DNA of 64,000 bases from Acorus gramineus (taxonomy: Eukaryota; Streptophyta; Magnoliopsida; Acorales; Acoraceae): contig CM060851.1 in assembly GCA_030737835.1 (NCBI GenBank), positions 3,376,615 through 3,440,614 of the forward strand, given 5' to 3'. The translations under genes and the position numbers were made by a program. Numbering within the stretch: the first letter of the stretch is position 1; each line of letters begins with the position of its first letter. Below the pieces are notes generated by a model. That model worked only from the letters and a program-made list of their open reading frames with translations, did not search any database and had not been told where the DNA came from. Shown here piece by piece: positions 48,401 through 58,260 of the stretch.

Positions 48401-51400
48401 TAAGCCCAGATGTGATGCAATATGAATAAAAGAATGCACGATGCAGGTATAATTATGTTATTCTACAATGATGAACAATAGTATTTCTATTTCATATAGC
48501 TCATTGCGCACGCGCGCACACACACACAGAAAGAGAGTGAGTCAGAGAGAGACCTGTAAACCATAGTAGTTGATGAATCCACCCTTTCCTAAGCCATCAG
48601 CAGCAGCTTTGATTATATCATCAGATTCTGCAACAACCCCTCTGCAAACATTTGTGAGTGAGTGCCAATATTTAGCTGTGATGAAACCAATGGAAGTAAA
48701 ACCAAATCAAATAATGCCATACTAACAAAAGAATTACACATGAAAATGTGCAAATTACCTTAAGGTTATTGTAAAATGATTCCCCAGAAGTTGACCAAGA
48801 ACTAGTCCTTCTCTCACATAGCTGGGGATCATGATCTTGTGGCATTATATGCAATGCAAAGGTATTTTGTTGAAGGATGACATAGAAACCAAAGCATATA
48901 ATATCTTACCAGAAGTCCCCTACTTTGATGCCTATCAGTCTTTTGTTAAGAGCAGCTAGCCTTTCTGCATGCTGTTTGAACACTGTAACCTGCCAAAAGA
49001 AGAAGTCCTTCACTACAGAAATGCTTGTCTAAATTAGAATTGAATCCTCATCTGAGTAATGGGAAGCGTCATATGAAAACACACAAGATATATAAATCAT
49101 ATTTTCAAGTTATGCATCATCCAAGCTCCAAAGTAGGCAATCCTTCAAATATGGTGTTCAGTATATAAATCATGGGGGCAGGATAAGAAAACAAGTACAG
49201 TTCAACTGAAACACTTAGTTCTTGAGCCAGTGAACATTTGTAAAAAATCTAACTTCTGGTGCCCATGATATAAAACAGTTCCAAACATAACATGGCTATA
49301 AATGTTAAAAGAAAAATCATGGAACAAGAGGCAACTTGGTAAATGAAAGTCGTACCCTTTGAGTCGATATAGATCGCTTGTCTTTTGTGCCCGCAAATCC
49401 AAATGATCTTTGCTGCTCAAAACATATTAGAAAATGGTTCATTCCATGTTTACTTTGCTAAGATTAAGATTCTAGAGTATCAGCAAAAGAACAATATTTT
49501 CTCCTCATGATTTATATGACTGTAAATATACATTCACCCTTCATTGACATGTGATGTAAAATGAACTGGAGCTGATCCATACACAAAAGACAGATATGTT
49601 AATTTCTTCTATTCAATTAACTTAACTTCCTTTTTATCATCAATAAACAAGATGGATCCCCAGGAAGAAACATGATTCCCCATGAAGAGAGAAGAGTGAG
49701 TACAATGTAAGATGCAGCATTGAGAATCAACAAAAGAACAATGTTTTCTCGTCATAATTTAGAATAATATAAATATAAATTTACCCCCTTCATTGACATG
49801 CAACAAAGAGCTGATCCATATGAGTACTACGTAAGGCAGAGCATTGGATCCATATATCATTCCACCAAAACCCAAAAATCAAGGAGAGAAACTCATTGGT
49901 CTTCTCCTCTAAAGCAAGGACACATGAAGAGGCAAGTCAGTCCCTGTCCAACATACGTCGGACAAGAGCATCGGTTTGAAAAAAACACCTAGAAATGGCC
50001 CCTGATGTGATCTCAACCCCCCCCCCCCCCAAAAAAAAAAAAAAAGAGGAAAGAAAGAAAAGACGGCTTCTGCTGCTTGCTACAACCCTCATCACCATCA
50101 ATTTCATGGTCTCCAAACCCTTTCACCTTCCATTGATCGAGAAAGAGAGAGAGAGAAGAAAGGGTTTCCAGTTCAAAATAGGAACCGTTCGTAGGGATGG
50201 TTAGGAGTTTGGTTGGAAAGCTTGACTCTAGGTCCACCTCCATTGTGTCACTCACTCTTCATCTCTCCGAGGTTTTTTTTTTCATGACATGATGCGTCAT
50301 GATTCGTACATCTATGTGGGTCTCGTTTCACTTCAAGTGTAATAATGATAGAAACGGTCATGGCCTCCCTCTCTCCCCAATCTAGGATAAGAAATAACAT
50401 TGTTCTGTAACCTTCTGATCAAGAATACCAAATAAACTTATATTCCTTCCCAGTCATCACCTACCTAAAAGCATGAATAAGAAAATCCCAACTAAAATCT
50501 AACTTCTAAATCTCATGCTCTTCCTTATCTAAACTTGCTTTACTTATTTTCCTTATACAACTTTACATTTTACTTATTCACAAATAAAATATCTGAAAAA
50601 GAAGCTCCTGTTATATTTATTAAAGAAGCCTTGACAATATTCATGCAAGATCCCCTTTTTATGGATTCATGCAAGCCTGGCTCAAACATTTGTATTAATT
50701 TTGATCAATGCACATGGTTTATGATTTTTTTTCTTGTTTTATCCATATGGATATATAGTATTTATTGTCATGTACTTCATTGTCTGTATTGTGTCCCTTG
50801 TCTATGTCTGTGGCTCTGTGTTGCATAAGTCGTCACCCTTTTCTCATTATTTTCCCAACCAACCCTTATTGGTTACCATTATATATTAGAATTAGAAAGG
50901 CAAAATATAATGCCATGTGTAACAGGGAAGCTTCGTGTCATGATTTCTTAAAACTACTCATCTTTATGTTTATGCCCGACTCCAAAACAAATCTATGTCC
51001 AATACCAATAGCTATGCATGCCATCATCTGGAAGAGCAACACAAAACTTTCCAGTCTCATGTCACTACTACATGGGCAGTGCACATTGCTTGTTATGTAC
51101 TTATGTGAATAAACATGATTTAATATGGATGCATTATCATCTGGAAGAGCAATACAAAAACTTTCCAGTGTCGTGTCACTATTACATGGGCAGTGCTTAT
51201 TGCTTGTTATGTAAATAAACAAGATTAAATATGGATGCATTAACAAGTACACAATACCTGTATGCCCAGCATTTTTCCTATCAATCCCAGAGCCTCTTGA
51301 GTATCCTTATTTTCCTTGTATAGTGTAAACCTGAAGAAAGAGAAAATCAGATCATAATTGCACTACCAAATGAATAGAAAAACAATAACTATTTGAACTA

Positions 51401-54400
51401 CTGTTCAGACATGAAGAAAGAGAAATCTGGATGAGGGATTTGTCACAAGAAATCCAAAAATTGCTAAAACAGAATACAATGTCATCTTCAAGTACCTGGA
51501 TCTTTGCCTCTGAACATTTCAGTTAGAAAAAAAAAATGACCTGTGCACTCTACACACACAGCATTGACTTCCCATTTTGAAAAGGAAAAAAAAAAACAAG
51601 TGAATGATCTGAACAAAAAAAAAATTTGGACAATGTTGCACTAATAAACCTTAGACAAAAATCAGGTAAAAGTCAAACTGTTGTTACGTAAGTGCATTGA
51701 CATTTTTTTTTTTTTGGAAGATAATATAGGAGAATCTTATTCCAAGAAACCCCCAAATTAGGAGACGAGGGATCTCCTTATAACATAAAAATGAAAAAAG
51801 GAAAATAATTACTATCCTCTCCCCCAAGCATCGCCCATTAAGGATCTAGGCGAAGGCTCCTCTAAGATGAATTTTACCCAATCCGTAAGCATCAATGTTA
51901 CCGTGGCCCAAGTATTTTCCCAATACACTCTTTTGTGTTGAAACACCACCTCATTGCACGTTAGCCAAATGGACCAACAAGTAGCATGAGGAATCAACCA
52001 TTGGAACTTAGAATGACAGCTTCTATCACCCTTCTTCCTACTATCATGCATTGTTGAGCTACTCGAATAATGCATTGACATTTTTTTAACGAAAACGATA
52101 GGCATCCAGCCTCATTATATTCAAAATAGAAGAGACATTGCGAACCGAGCTTTGGTTAAGTTCGCTAGCGCACACCCCCCCCCCCCCCCGGTAAAGCAGA
52201 TCAAGTCTAGGCCACCAAGGTGTGAAGGAAGGGTGGGAAGAGAGGGGAGACACAACGTGAGAACATAATAAAGTAGTTTATTATGAGGCGCTAGGAATAC
52301 CAGACACTAGATAAGACTTTGGGGTTTCTAAATGGGCTTATAGAGGCAAAGGGATCAAACCCAAGGGGACACCAATCTTCAAAAAAATAGAAGAGAAACA
52401 CTAATGATAACGAACAAAGGACAAAGCAACATCGAAGACACAATCCTCAGTAGAAGAGGGCTCTACCATGGAAGCATCGGGCCATCTGCACTAGGAACTA
52501 CTCCTAATGCAACAATTTACCTCTCAAAAGCATCATCCTCTTGCTCCCGCACAATATCTCCCCCAATCTTGGATACATCTAACTGTAGCCTCCCAAATGT
52601 TCTCGGTATAAGGGGTGGCAACCTGGTTCCTAGAGAGCCACATGGATCACCCGACCACAAGGACGAACAATTGAGAAATTTTCTCTTTTTTGCTTATGTC
52701 ACCTCTCCTCTACAGCAGTTCAGCTTCTTTCCCGCCTCCCACATCCCCTCTAGAGACGAGATATCAACTCCCATACCCCAACCGCATCTGACCATCAAAC
52801 ACGACCATCAGGTGCTCCTCAGTCTCTATTTCAGCCTTGCATAATACACATCGAATATTCTCATACGGGCCCACTTCCCTCTATAGGCTTTTGTCGAAAT
52901 TTTCTCCAAGTACATTATCCATACAAATGCTTTGACCTTGAGAAAGAATCTAAATCCTAAATCTCTCGGGATTTCCATGTTCATAGTCTTGCCCTCATCC
53001 ACCAAGTATAGCAACTCCAAACCGAAAAACCCTCATAGGGTTTAGCCTTCCATACCATAGTGTCCTTCTCATCAGGGCGCCCGAAAGCCACCTGTAGATC
53101 ACTCATCAGAGCCATGTAGCTATCTAGTTGATCATTGCTAAGGTGTCATCTCAATTGCACCTCCCAATTCTTGGCCTCCTCCCTCCCTGCCCAGAAATGG
53201 CAAACCGACCCTTTCAAGAGTGTCGATTTTGTTTTCCATCAAAAAAAAGAGTGTCAATCTTGTTAATCCTCCTTTAGTTAGCCACCTTGTGGAAGAACTT
53301 AGTGTTGTTGTCTCCCTCCTTCAACCACTATGCCCTCGAACGCTATCTCCATTAAACCTCCTCCACGTGAAGAATATGACTATTCTAGCTTCAAACAACA
53401 TCTCTCCTCCCTGTCCGCCTCCTCTAGCAAACCGGTTTGTAATTATGAATGCTCGATGTGATCCTCAAGAGCTCTTTTCCTCTTTTCCTCTCCATCCGCA
53501 TCTTCAGTTCCACTTTGCTCCACCCTTTAAGAACCAGCTTCAGCTTTTTGATTTTGAAAGGTATCTTCTTAAGAAGCCACAATCTCTGAGAAGCCCGGGC
53601 ACATGACCTAGCAATTCTCAAACGGAATTGATGGGGAAGACACTCAATGGCCCCACCCTCCAAGACTAGAGCCGCCGGTGGTAAGTGCATTGACATGCAA
53701 CAAAAAATGATCTAATTGGAGCTGATCCATATACGAAAAGACAAACCTATTAATCTCTCCTTCGATTGACTTCACCTTTTTTATATCAGCAATAAACATG
53801 ATGGATCCCCAATAAACACCCCCCCTCGCCACAGGGAACCTCTGTGGGTGCATTCCCCATGCAAAAAGATAAAGTGAGTGCTACGTAATGCTGAGATTAC
53901 ACATTGAATTTCTAGTAGTTGATATTTCTGGTAGTTGATCCATAATAAAAAAATCATTTCACCAAAACCTTATCATTAAGGAGAGAATCTAATTGGTCTT
54001 CTCCTCTAAAGAAAGGACACATCAAGAGGCATATCATTTCCTGTCCAACATATGTAGGACAACAAAAGAAAATGTTGCACTAATAAGGCTTAGAAAAACA
54101 TCAGGTAAAATTCAAACTACTCTTGGGTAAGTGCATTTAATCAAATTGTTACCAGGTTAATGAGCACGAGGGTCATGTTCTATACCAATGTAGTGATGAA
54201 TTTCTAGAAACTTCAGGAATAAGTTCAATTGCTCCTCTCTAGATGGATATTATCACAATGCATATGTTGGCAGCTATTAACATCAAGGGAACTCACAAAA
54301 GGAACTTGCCGAGATGGTCAGGCCAGTCATCCGAACCCCTACTATCAAAGGGCTTATTGGATTCACCTCTGTCCTTCCGCTTTCTACCACCCCTGCCCTT

Positions 54401-55235
54401 CTCACCTGAAGAAGAGTACCTCACCCGAACACATTTCAAGTCTGAACCAGGAACTTCCACGGTGTCAGTGATCAGGAACTTAAAATTCTTCTTGAAAAAG
54501 TTATGGACTTCCTAAAAAAAAAAATCAACACAAGTCAACAATCACGACAACAACTTTTTTGAAGACAAAAGGTGTGAAATTTTCAAATCCAAAACAACCG
54601 TTCTATGGGATTTGTCAGGATCCGCTGAAAGAACAATGGGACGGACAACATTCTCAGCACCCGCAGACTCAATCTGGTCAAGCAATCCTTTCAATGACTC
54701 TGCATCCGCAACACCCGCGAGAGTTTGAAACGACTCAACTAAAGAAGAGTAATCTTTCTCCGTCACATTCAAATCATTCGCTTCCTCCTTCCTCAATCCA
54801 TCCTGAGATTTCTATGAACACACAAAAACAACCCAAAAAAAAAACTAAGCAAAGCTGAATCTTTTCAACGTAACTCCAGAAACTGCAGGTAAAGAGTACA
54901 ATCACCTCCAATGGAGGATCCAAACAGGTCAAGTGAACGATGTTTCCTTCGCGATCGACTTCGTTCACGATAAAATCCGAATATCTTTGTTTGAGAACGC
55001 CGCGGAAGCCGGGGGTGTCGGAGACGAAGCAGGAGATTCCGACGTCGGTCTCGTCTAGGGTTTTGGCGTTGAAAGCTGCGGTTGTCATGGCGGAAGCTAG
55101 GGTTTCTGACGCGGGGATTCTGAAGGGGCTCGCGGAGGGTTTTGTTGGGTGGAGGAAGGAAATGAAGGGTTTAAGATGGGGGAGTCGAGCAGGAGGCGTC
55201 AGGCTCGACACCGCGATTCCTCGCATGTGACCCAA
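36477..55235 (-). CDS. PUS7: multisubstrate pseudouridine synthase, TruD/PUS7 family (19 exons, 748 aa)
   Basis: The TruD/PUS7 family isomerises uridine to pseudouridine in tRNA and other RNAs. Exons read 5' to 3': 55235-54906, 54802-54599, 54511-54297, 51330-51258, 49412-49356, 48989-48910, 48821-48759, 48641-48554, 48107-48005, 47885-47782, 46316-46243, 46010-45946, 42041-41872, 41383-41316, 41238-41178, 38822-38785, 38053-37985, 37886-37571, 36545-36477. Together they make 2247 nt in one frame. Landmarks: GISCFVSDTPGFRGVLKQRY (about 66-85); HLGKF then LFTLYKENKDTQEALG; the catalytic motif GFAGTKDKR with the nucleophile Asp at about 285; FINYYGLQRFG (about 363-373); LRGEWKLAVGLILDPREGE (about 387-405); LPRHLVAERAI; HSYQSYLWNHAAS; and a C-terminal ALKLGFTLPSSCYATMAIRE. 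The order matches eukaryotic Pus7, so it looks intact. Residues 1-50 are Ser/Pro/Arg-rich and may be a targeting extension. Most of the gene's length is transposon-filled intron. Other splice variants are possible. Confidence 0.93.
39083..39426. mobile_element. Tourist-like MITE, inverted partner of 39675-40106
   Basis: It starts GAACATCTCCAATAAATCTC and aligns for about 270 bases with the inverse of 39840-40106 (blocks such as CAAATCTTTCCT, GGATCCACCCACTTT, GAATTTCATTTCCCATATTA). It probably ends GAGAATGCTC at 39426. The flanks do not show a clean TTA pair. It lies in PUS7 intron 15; the ORFs within it are not genes. Confidence 0.55.
39675..40106. mobile_element. Tourist-like MITE, 432 bp, TTA target duplication
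   Basis: It starts GAGCATCTCCAACCCAACTC and ends GATGGGTGGGAGAAGCTC. These ends are inverted repeats, and TTA flanks both sides (39672-39674 and 40107-40109). It is the same family as 39083-39426 in opposite orientation, and the GAGCATCTCCAA start is shared with 23351-23958. It lies in PUS7 intron 15. Confidence 0.68.
40751..41047. mobile_element. Tourist-like MITE, 297 bp, TAA target duplication
   Basis: The ends GAGCAAGTTTGACAAGG and CCTTGCCAAACCAGCCC are inverted repeats (13 of 17 matches), flanked by TAA (40748-40750 and 41048-41050). The second-level pairing GGGGATAAG / CTTACCC also fits. No ORF. It lies in PUS7 intron 15, about 130 bases from exon 15. Confidence 0.7.
42665..43316 (-). 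pseudogene. LINE ORF2 3'-end fragment (zinc-binding reverse transcriptase C-terminus)
   Basis: Minus-strand frames read WLKWVHDGNTTCELFRREQE then TRGDLFFGCSFS, followed in another frame by CRSIWLASNECIFQHKKIY. These fit the zinc-binding region that follows plant LINE reverse transcriptases (C-x2-C, then an H/C pair, then WxIWxxRNxxxF). The same C-terminal wording recurs in the LINE at 51704-52070. Frame breaks and 5' truncation make it dead. It sits in PUS7 intron 12. Confidence 0.6.
43317..45900. other. rest of PUS7 intron 12, no nested gene supported
   Basis: It includes a GC-richer stretch at 43430-43700 without an intact frame, a region at 44160-45300 rich in TTCGAA/GTTCGAAC-like words, and a (TG)n microsatellite at 44864-44881. 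The ORFs at 44392 and 44841-45122 are not protein-like. Confidence 0.3.
47886..48004 (-). other. PUS7 intron 9: U12-type AT-AC intron, 119 bp
   Basis: On the minus strand the intron begins ATATCCTCATG and ends GGTTAAAC. The U12 donor consensus is ATATCCTT, a 7 of 8 match. A branch-site-like CTACTTAAC (47905-47897) matches the U12 consensus TTCCTTAAC at 7 of 9 bases and lies about 12 bases before the acceptor, the spacing U12 introns require. The join gives DPREG-ER-AAIQEAREYYKE, the expected family sequence. No GT-AG choice in the region keeps the frame: the nearby AG is two bases out of phase and there is no suitable GT. Confidence 0.8.
49356..49412 (-). CDS. PUS7: PUS7 exon 5, catalytic exon with tandem (NAGNAG) acceptor
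   Basis: This exon encodes QRSFGFAGTKDKRSISTQR. It includes the TKDKR motif that holds the catalytic aspartate of the TruD family. The acceptor reads GAGCAG, so splicing at the first AG would add one glutamine without changing frame. The second AG is chosen because the family has a single residue between the preceding LGIQ and RSFGFAG. Confidence 0.88.
49560..49975 (+). repeat. intronic dispersed repeat, partner of 53700-54065
   Basis: It shares GAGCTGATCCATA, CAATAAACA(A/T)GATGGATCCCCA, GGTCTTCTCCTCTAAAG(C/A)AAGG and CCTGTCCAACATA(C/T)GT with the intron 3 copy, in the same order and orientation. In this copy the block is internally rearranged (the GAGCTGATCCATA word occurs twice). It lies in PUS7 intron 4. 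Confidence 0.7.
51022..51243 (+). repeat. tandem duplication, two units of about 110 bp
   Basis: Units start CATCATCTGGAAGAGCAACA (51023) and TATCATCTGGAAGAGCAATA (51135) and end AATATGGATGCATTA. They differ by roughly ten changes. The unit lies 15 bases upstream (in genome coordinates) of PUS7 exon 4, inside intron 4. The ORFs here are by-products of the duplication. Confidence 0.85.
51704..52070 (-). mobile_element. 5'-truncated LINE, about 367 bp, nested at the 3' edge of a second LINE
   Basis: A minus-strand poly(A) tail shows as T14 at 51703-51716. Upstream in element sense, the frame reads CWSIWLTCNEVVFQHKRVY, the end of a LINE ORF2, matching the fragment at 42665-43316. It is flanked by TGCATTGACATTTTTTT (51693-51709 and 52071-52087). 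That places the insertion in the target duplication and tail of the larger LINE beside it. Confidence 0.6.
52082..53680 (-). mobile_element. LINE (L1-type), degenerate, about 1.6 kb
   Basis: It is bounded by GTAAGTGCATTGACAT at 53681-53696 and the matching left copy (51688-51703, with its last 11 bases repeated at 52071-52081), a 16-bp target duplication. The T7 at 52081-52087 is the tail on the minus strand. The minus frame 53020-52826 reads FFLKVKAFVWIMYLEKISTK, typical of the segment just after the reverse transcriptase domain. Frames are broken throughout, so it is inactive. A C16 run at 52176-52191 sits in it. Plus-strand ORFs over it are shadows. Confidence 0.6.
53700..54065 (+). repeat. 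intronic dispersed repeat, partner of 49560-49975
   Basis: This is the copy of the repeat in PUS7 intron 3, directly next to the LINE target site. It is more complete than the intron 4 copy. It contains GATGGATCCCCAATAAACAC and a C-rich stretch at 53818-53825. No coding frame. Confidence 0.65.
54906..55235 (-). CDS. PUS7: PUS7 first exon with possible targeting extension
   Basis: The frame opens MGHMRGIAVSSLTPPARLPH. The first 50 residues are rich in Ser, Pro, Arg and hydrophobics, with almost no acidic residues, which fits a chloroplast or mitochondrial transit peptide. The next Met (about residue 50, AMTTAAFNAKTLDETD) precedes the conserved part, which starts near DETDVGISCF, so initiation there would give a form without the extension. 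I chose the first ATG because the frame is open and protein-like from there. The donor is GAG|GTGATT. Confidence 0.85.
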
Positions 55236-55355
55236 TCTTCAGCTATTTAGAGGGTCTGGTCCTGGCCGTTATGACCTCAAAATGAAGCACAAAGGGGTAT
55301 TTCTATTTGTGTCCCTCAAAATTGTAAGAAAGCCCCTCACAATTTCCCTCACATT
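55236..55355 (-). promoter_or_regulatory. short upstream region of PUS7 (leader and promoter)
   Basis: Only about 120 bp separate the ATG from the hAT-type element upstream. No TATA box or clear motif was identified. The leader, and possibly the promoter, must lie here or inside the transposon. Confidence 0.35.
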
Positions 55356-56081
55356 TAGGCCTGTCAACGGGTCGGGTCTAGACCCGGACCCGACCCGACC
55401 CGGACCCGATTACACGTGTAATATACCCGACCCGATTTGGACCCGAACAAACAAACGGGTCGGGTCCGGGTCCACCCCGCCCCGACCCGTTGGACCCGAC
55501 TGTTTTTTTTAATATATGTTCATATATTATAAGACCATTAGTATTAGTTAATACATAATTTTATTTCTTACTTAACTTATTTTTGTATCTACAAGTTCAT
55601 AAATCATAATCATAACAAGCCTATAAATCGGTTTGTTTTGGACAATTGATTTATTAGCATTTGAATTTGTATGATTAATTAGTTTGTTGCATGATTTATG
55701 TTTATTATTTAGGTTAATATGTTAGTGTTTATTGTTTTGAATGTTGTTTAGGTTAGTTATGTTTATTATTTAGGTTAATATGTTTTTTATGTTAGTGATT
55801 ATTGTTTTGGATGTTGTTTAATAATTCATTTACTTCTTTTGAATTGTATAAAATTATATTCAAACATAGTCTCATTAACAATAATGTTTTATTACAAAAA
55901 ATTTCAAATAGAATGATAAGACAAACAAATACATGAGCTCTTCTCTCTTTTTTTCTTTTTTTTTACCCAACCATCCGGGTCGGGTCGGACCCGGACCCGA
56001 CCCGGGTCCGACGGGTCCGGGTCCACATTTCTCCGGACCCGCCGGGTCTTGGGTTGGACCCGGACCCGCCGGGTCCTGTCA
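55356..56081. mobile_element. hAT-type non-autonomous element, 726 bp, 8-bp target duplication
   Basis: It is flanked by CTCACATT (55348-55355 and 56082-56089), the hAT target length. It starts TAGGCCTGTCAACGGGTCGG, a terminal form common in non-autonomous plant hAT elements, and ends GGGTCCTGTCA. Both subterminal regions are GC-rich arrays of GGGTC/GACCC words that pair with each other. The middle (55500-55960) is AT-rich and non-coding. ORFs over the GC arrays are repeats, not proteins. Confidence 0.72.
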
Positions 56082-56089
56082 CTCACATT

Positions 56090-57420
56090 TTCATAATTTA
56101 ATTTAAAAGTCTCTTATGTATTAGCTCTATATTTAAACAATAAAAAAGCCCCTCTCACATCAAACTTTATCTTTTACCATTTGACGACTCTCCAAAAACT
56201 CGATCTCTTTCACCAATTCGATTTCTCGACATACAAAAATGGATTTTTTTATTAATATTTAACCCATCAAACATATATATATTTTTTATTTTTTTGTTGA
56301 AAATTAAAATAAACAATTATCAAAAAATTTACATCAACCATGTACTAAAAAAAAATTTGAAATCTATATTTATATATATCTATTCAATTTCAATTGGAGC
56401 ATACATTGATGTTCAGAATTGAGGCCATAATGATGCCCAAGTATAATTCGTCTCCTTTATAAATAAATATATAAATAAATAAATTTAAATGAGATGGGGT
56501 TATGTTTATTAAAAGAATCTTAACTAAAGATTTTATCAAAAAATAAGATGGGTTTTCTTATTACGGGGTGTACTTATTAGAAAAATCTAAATGGTTCTTT
56601 GACAACAAAATCCATTTAAAAGGGGTTTACTTACAATTTTAAGGGGCTCAAATAGAGTCACCCAGCACAAAGCCCTCTAGGCAGAGGTGAGTCTGGATCC
56701 AACATATGAATCGAACTGCACAATCAATTATTAAGTATAAGTATCACTTTTCTATTAGATATTGTTAAGTTAAATCAAGAATTATTCAAAATTAAAATTG
56801 TGGTATGTAAACAAAACTATATTTTAAATAAAGATAGCTTCGTCATGTAATTTGTTTTATAATTGATGAAATACCTAAGCATATATTGCATATATTAAAG
56901 AATATTATATAACATATTGATTGAATTTAAGTATTTTAAATATAATAATAATAATAATAATAATAATAAATCTTCAAATTTTGAGATTTTTATACTCGCA
57001 CGATCTAAATGGATGGGATAGGAGAAGTTTGGTATAGTTTGGCAACTTGTTTAGAAGTAATTCTACAAAAAGTTCCTTTTAAAAGAAGTTACTTCTAAAG
57101 AAGGAACTTTTTGTATTTAGAGTAGAAGCTGTTTGGAAACATATATTGATGAATTATTTTTAAAAGTACTTTTATAATATAAATCATATGAATTGTCTAA
57201 AATACCCTTAACCCTACATTATACAATTATTGTAATAGATAAATATAAATAAATAAATATAGCCAACTATATAGTCAAATGACTAAAGCACACATATAGC
57301 TATAATAATGTTTGCCTACAACACATTAAAAATAAAATTATATAAAAGAATATTATTAAAACAATAATAATCTTATTAAATAAAAACATTGTTCTTAAGA
57401 TTCATTCCTAATACATAATA
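56090..57420. other. intergenic; foldback-family fragment and ATA microsatellite
   Basis: It holds a fragment of the 27353-type foldback family (56690-56770, CTGGATCCAACATATGAATC and CTGCACAATCAATTATT) and an (ATA)n microsatellite at 56941-56969. The stretch near 57040-57150 (AGTTTGGCAACTTG..., then GAAGCTGTTTGGAAACATAT) may be the outer end of the Harbinger element that follows. No gene. Confidence 0.35.
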
Positions 57421-57429
57421 CAATGGCTC

Positions 57430-58260
57430 AAATAACTCTCAAATAAATATCTTTAGCTATTTCATCTCGAAAAACATTCATTGTCGCTCTATCTTGCTCA
57501 CGTGGAATCCGACAGTTTGATTGTGGTATTTATGAAAAATCGATATCTTCGTTAATAAATTCGCCCCATAGCACATCACTCAAGTCAACTCTTCTAATGA
57601 AGTCGTGAATCGCCATTGCAACAAGTACAATCTTTGCTTGTTTAATTACAGAGTAAAAGTTATCTCTTTTTTAACACACCAAAACAATGGTCAATAATAT
57701 TTCTCAACGATGAACGAAGAAAGTTGTATGCTTATTCTTTATTTTGAGCATAATGACCTTGTAGGTGATAACGGAAACCTCGGTACGGCGATAAAAAAAC
57801 TGACATATTGACAAAACCGACATCTGTCAAATAATATTTGCTTACAAAATAAACAATATTATTATAAAAGTGAATTATAAATTATATACAAAAACATATA
57901 TACTCATATAAAAACTAATCATTTGGAGGTATAGGAAACCCTGAAGTAGGATTAGAAATACAACCCATAAGAATATTAGAGTCATTCATTGTTCCCTCGT
58001 GTCCTGCTGAAATGAAGGTAAACCGCACATTAAAATCACACACCTCTAGAACATTTTGAGTTGGTTTATTCTTTCTTCCAATTAAATACGCCATTTGTTG
58101 TGCCGGTGGAACAATTGCCTCAATATGTGTTCCATCTAATGCACCAATACAATCTTTGAAGTACGGCATAAATTTTGTCTTGGTTCGAGAATATATTCAG
58201 GGGTTTCATCATATGATGGGGGCATAATACTTTCTTTTGCACATTTCAACACAGACGATT
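57430..58260 (-). pseudogene. PIF/Harbinger transposase (DDE nuclease, HARBI1-like) remnant
   Basis: Minus-strand pieces in order: LKCAKESIMPPSYDETPEYI; then (58169-57915) MPYFKDCIGALDGTHIEAIV ... YLIGRKNKPTQNVLEVCDFN ... AGHEGTMNDSNILMG. After an apparent intron come KYYLTDVGFVNMSVFLSPYR, GFRYHLQGHYAQNKE, SSLRNIIDHCFGVLKKR, then AMAIHDFIRRVDLSDVLWGE and DEIAKDIYL. This is the full motif order of a PIF/Harbinger nuclease: the first catalytic Asp in GALDGTH, the second in VCDFN. The usual Glu of the third block (RNxIExxFGVLKKR) is Asp here. Frameshifts and in-frame stops (after AQNKE, after LKKR) make it non-functional. Terminal repeats were not found. Confidence 0.8.

Noticed and set aside
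50013-50255. 80-codon minus-strand ORF ending in Phe and Gly runs
   Set aside because: Its C-terminal half is a translation of the C/A homopolymer stretch at 50019-50045; it lies inside PUS7 intron 4.
52404-53606. Long plus-strand ORFs of 146 and 128 codons
   Set aside because: They are antisense shadows of the degenerate minus-strand LINE; Ser/Pro-rich with no domain.
54559-55230. Plus-strand ORFs of 99 and 96 codons
   Set aside because: Exact antisense of PUS7 exons 1 and 2.
55282-56086. ORFs rich in Asp-Pro and Arg repeats
   Set aside because: Translations of the GGGTC/GACCC arrays of the hAT element, not proteins.
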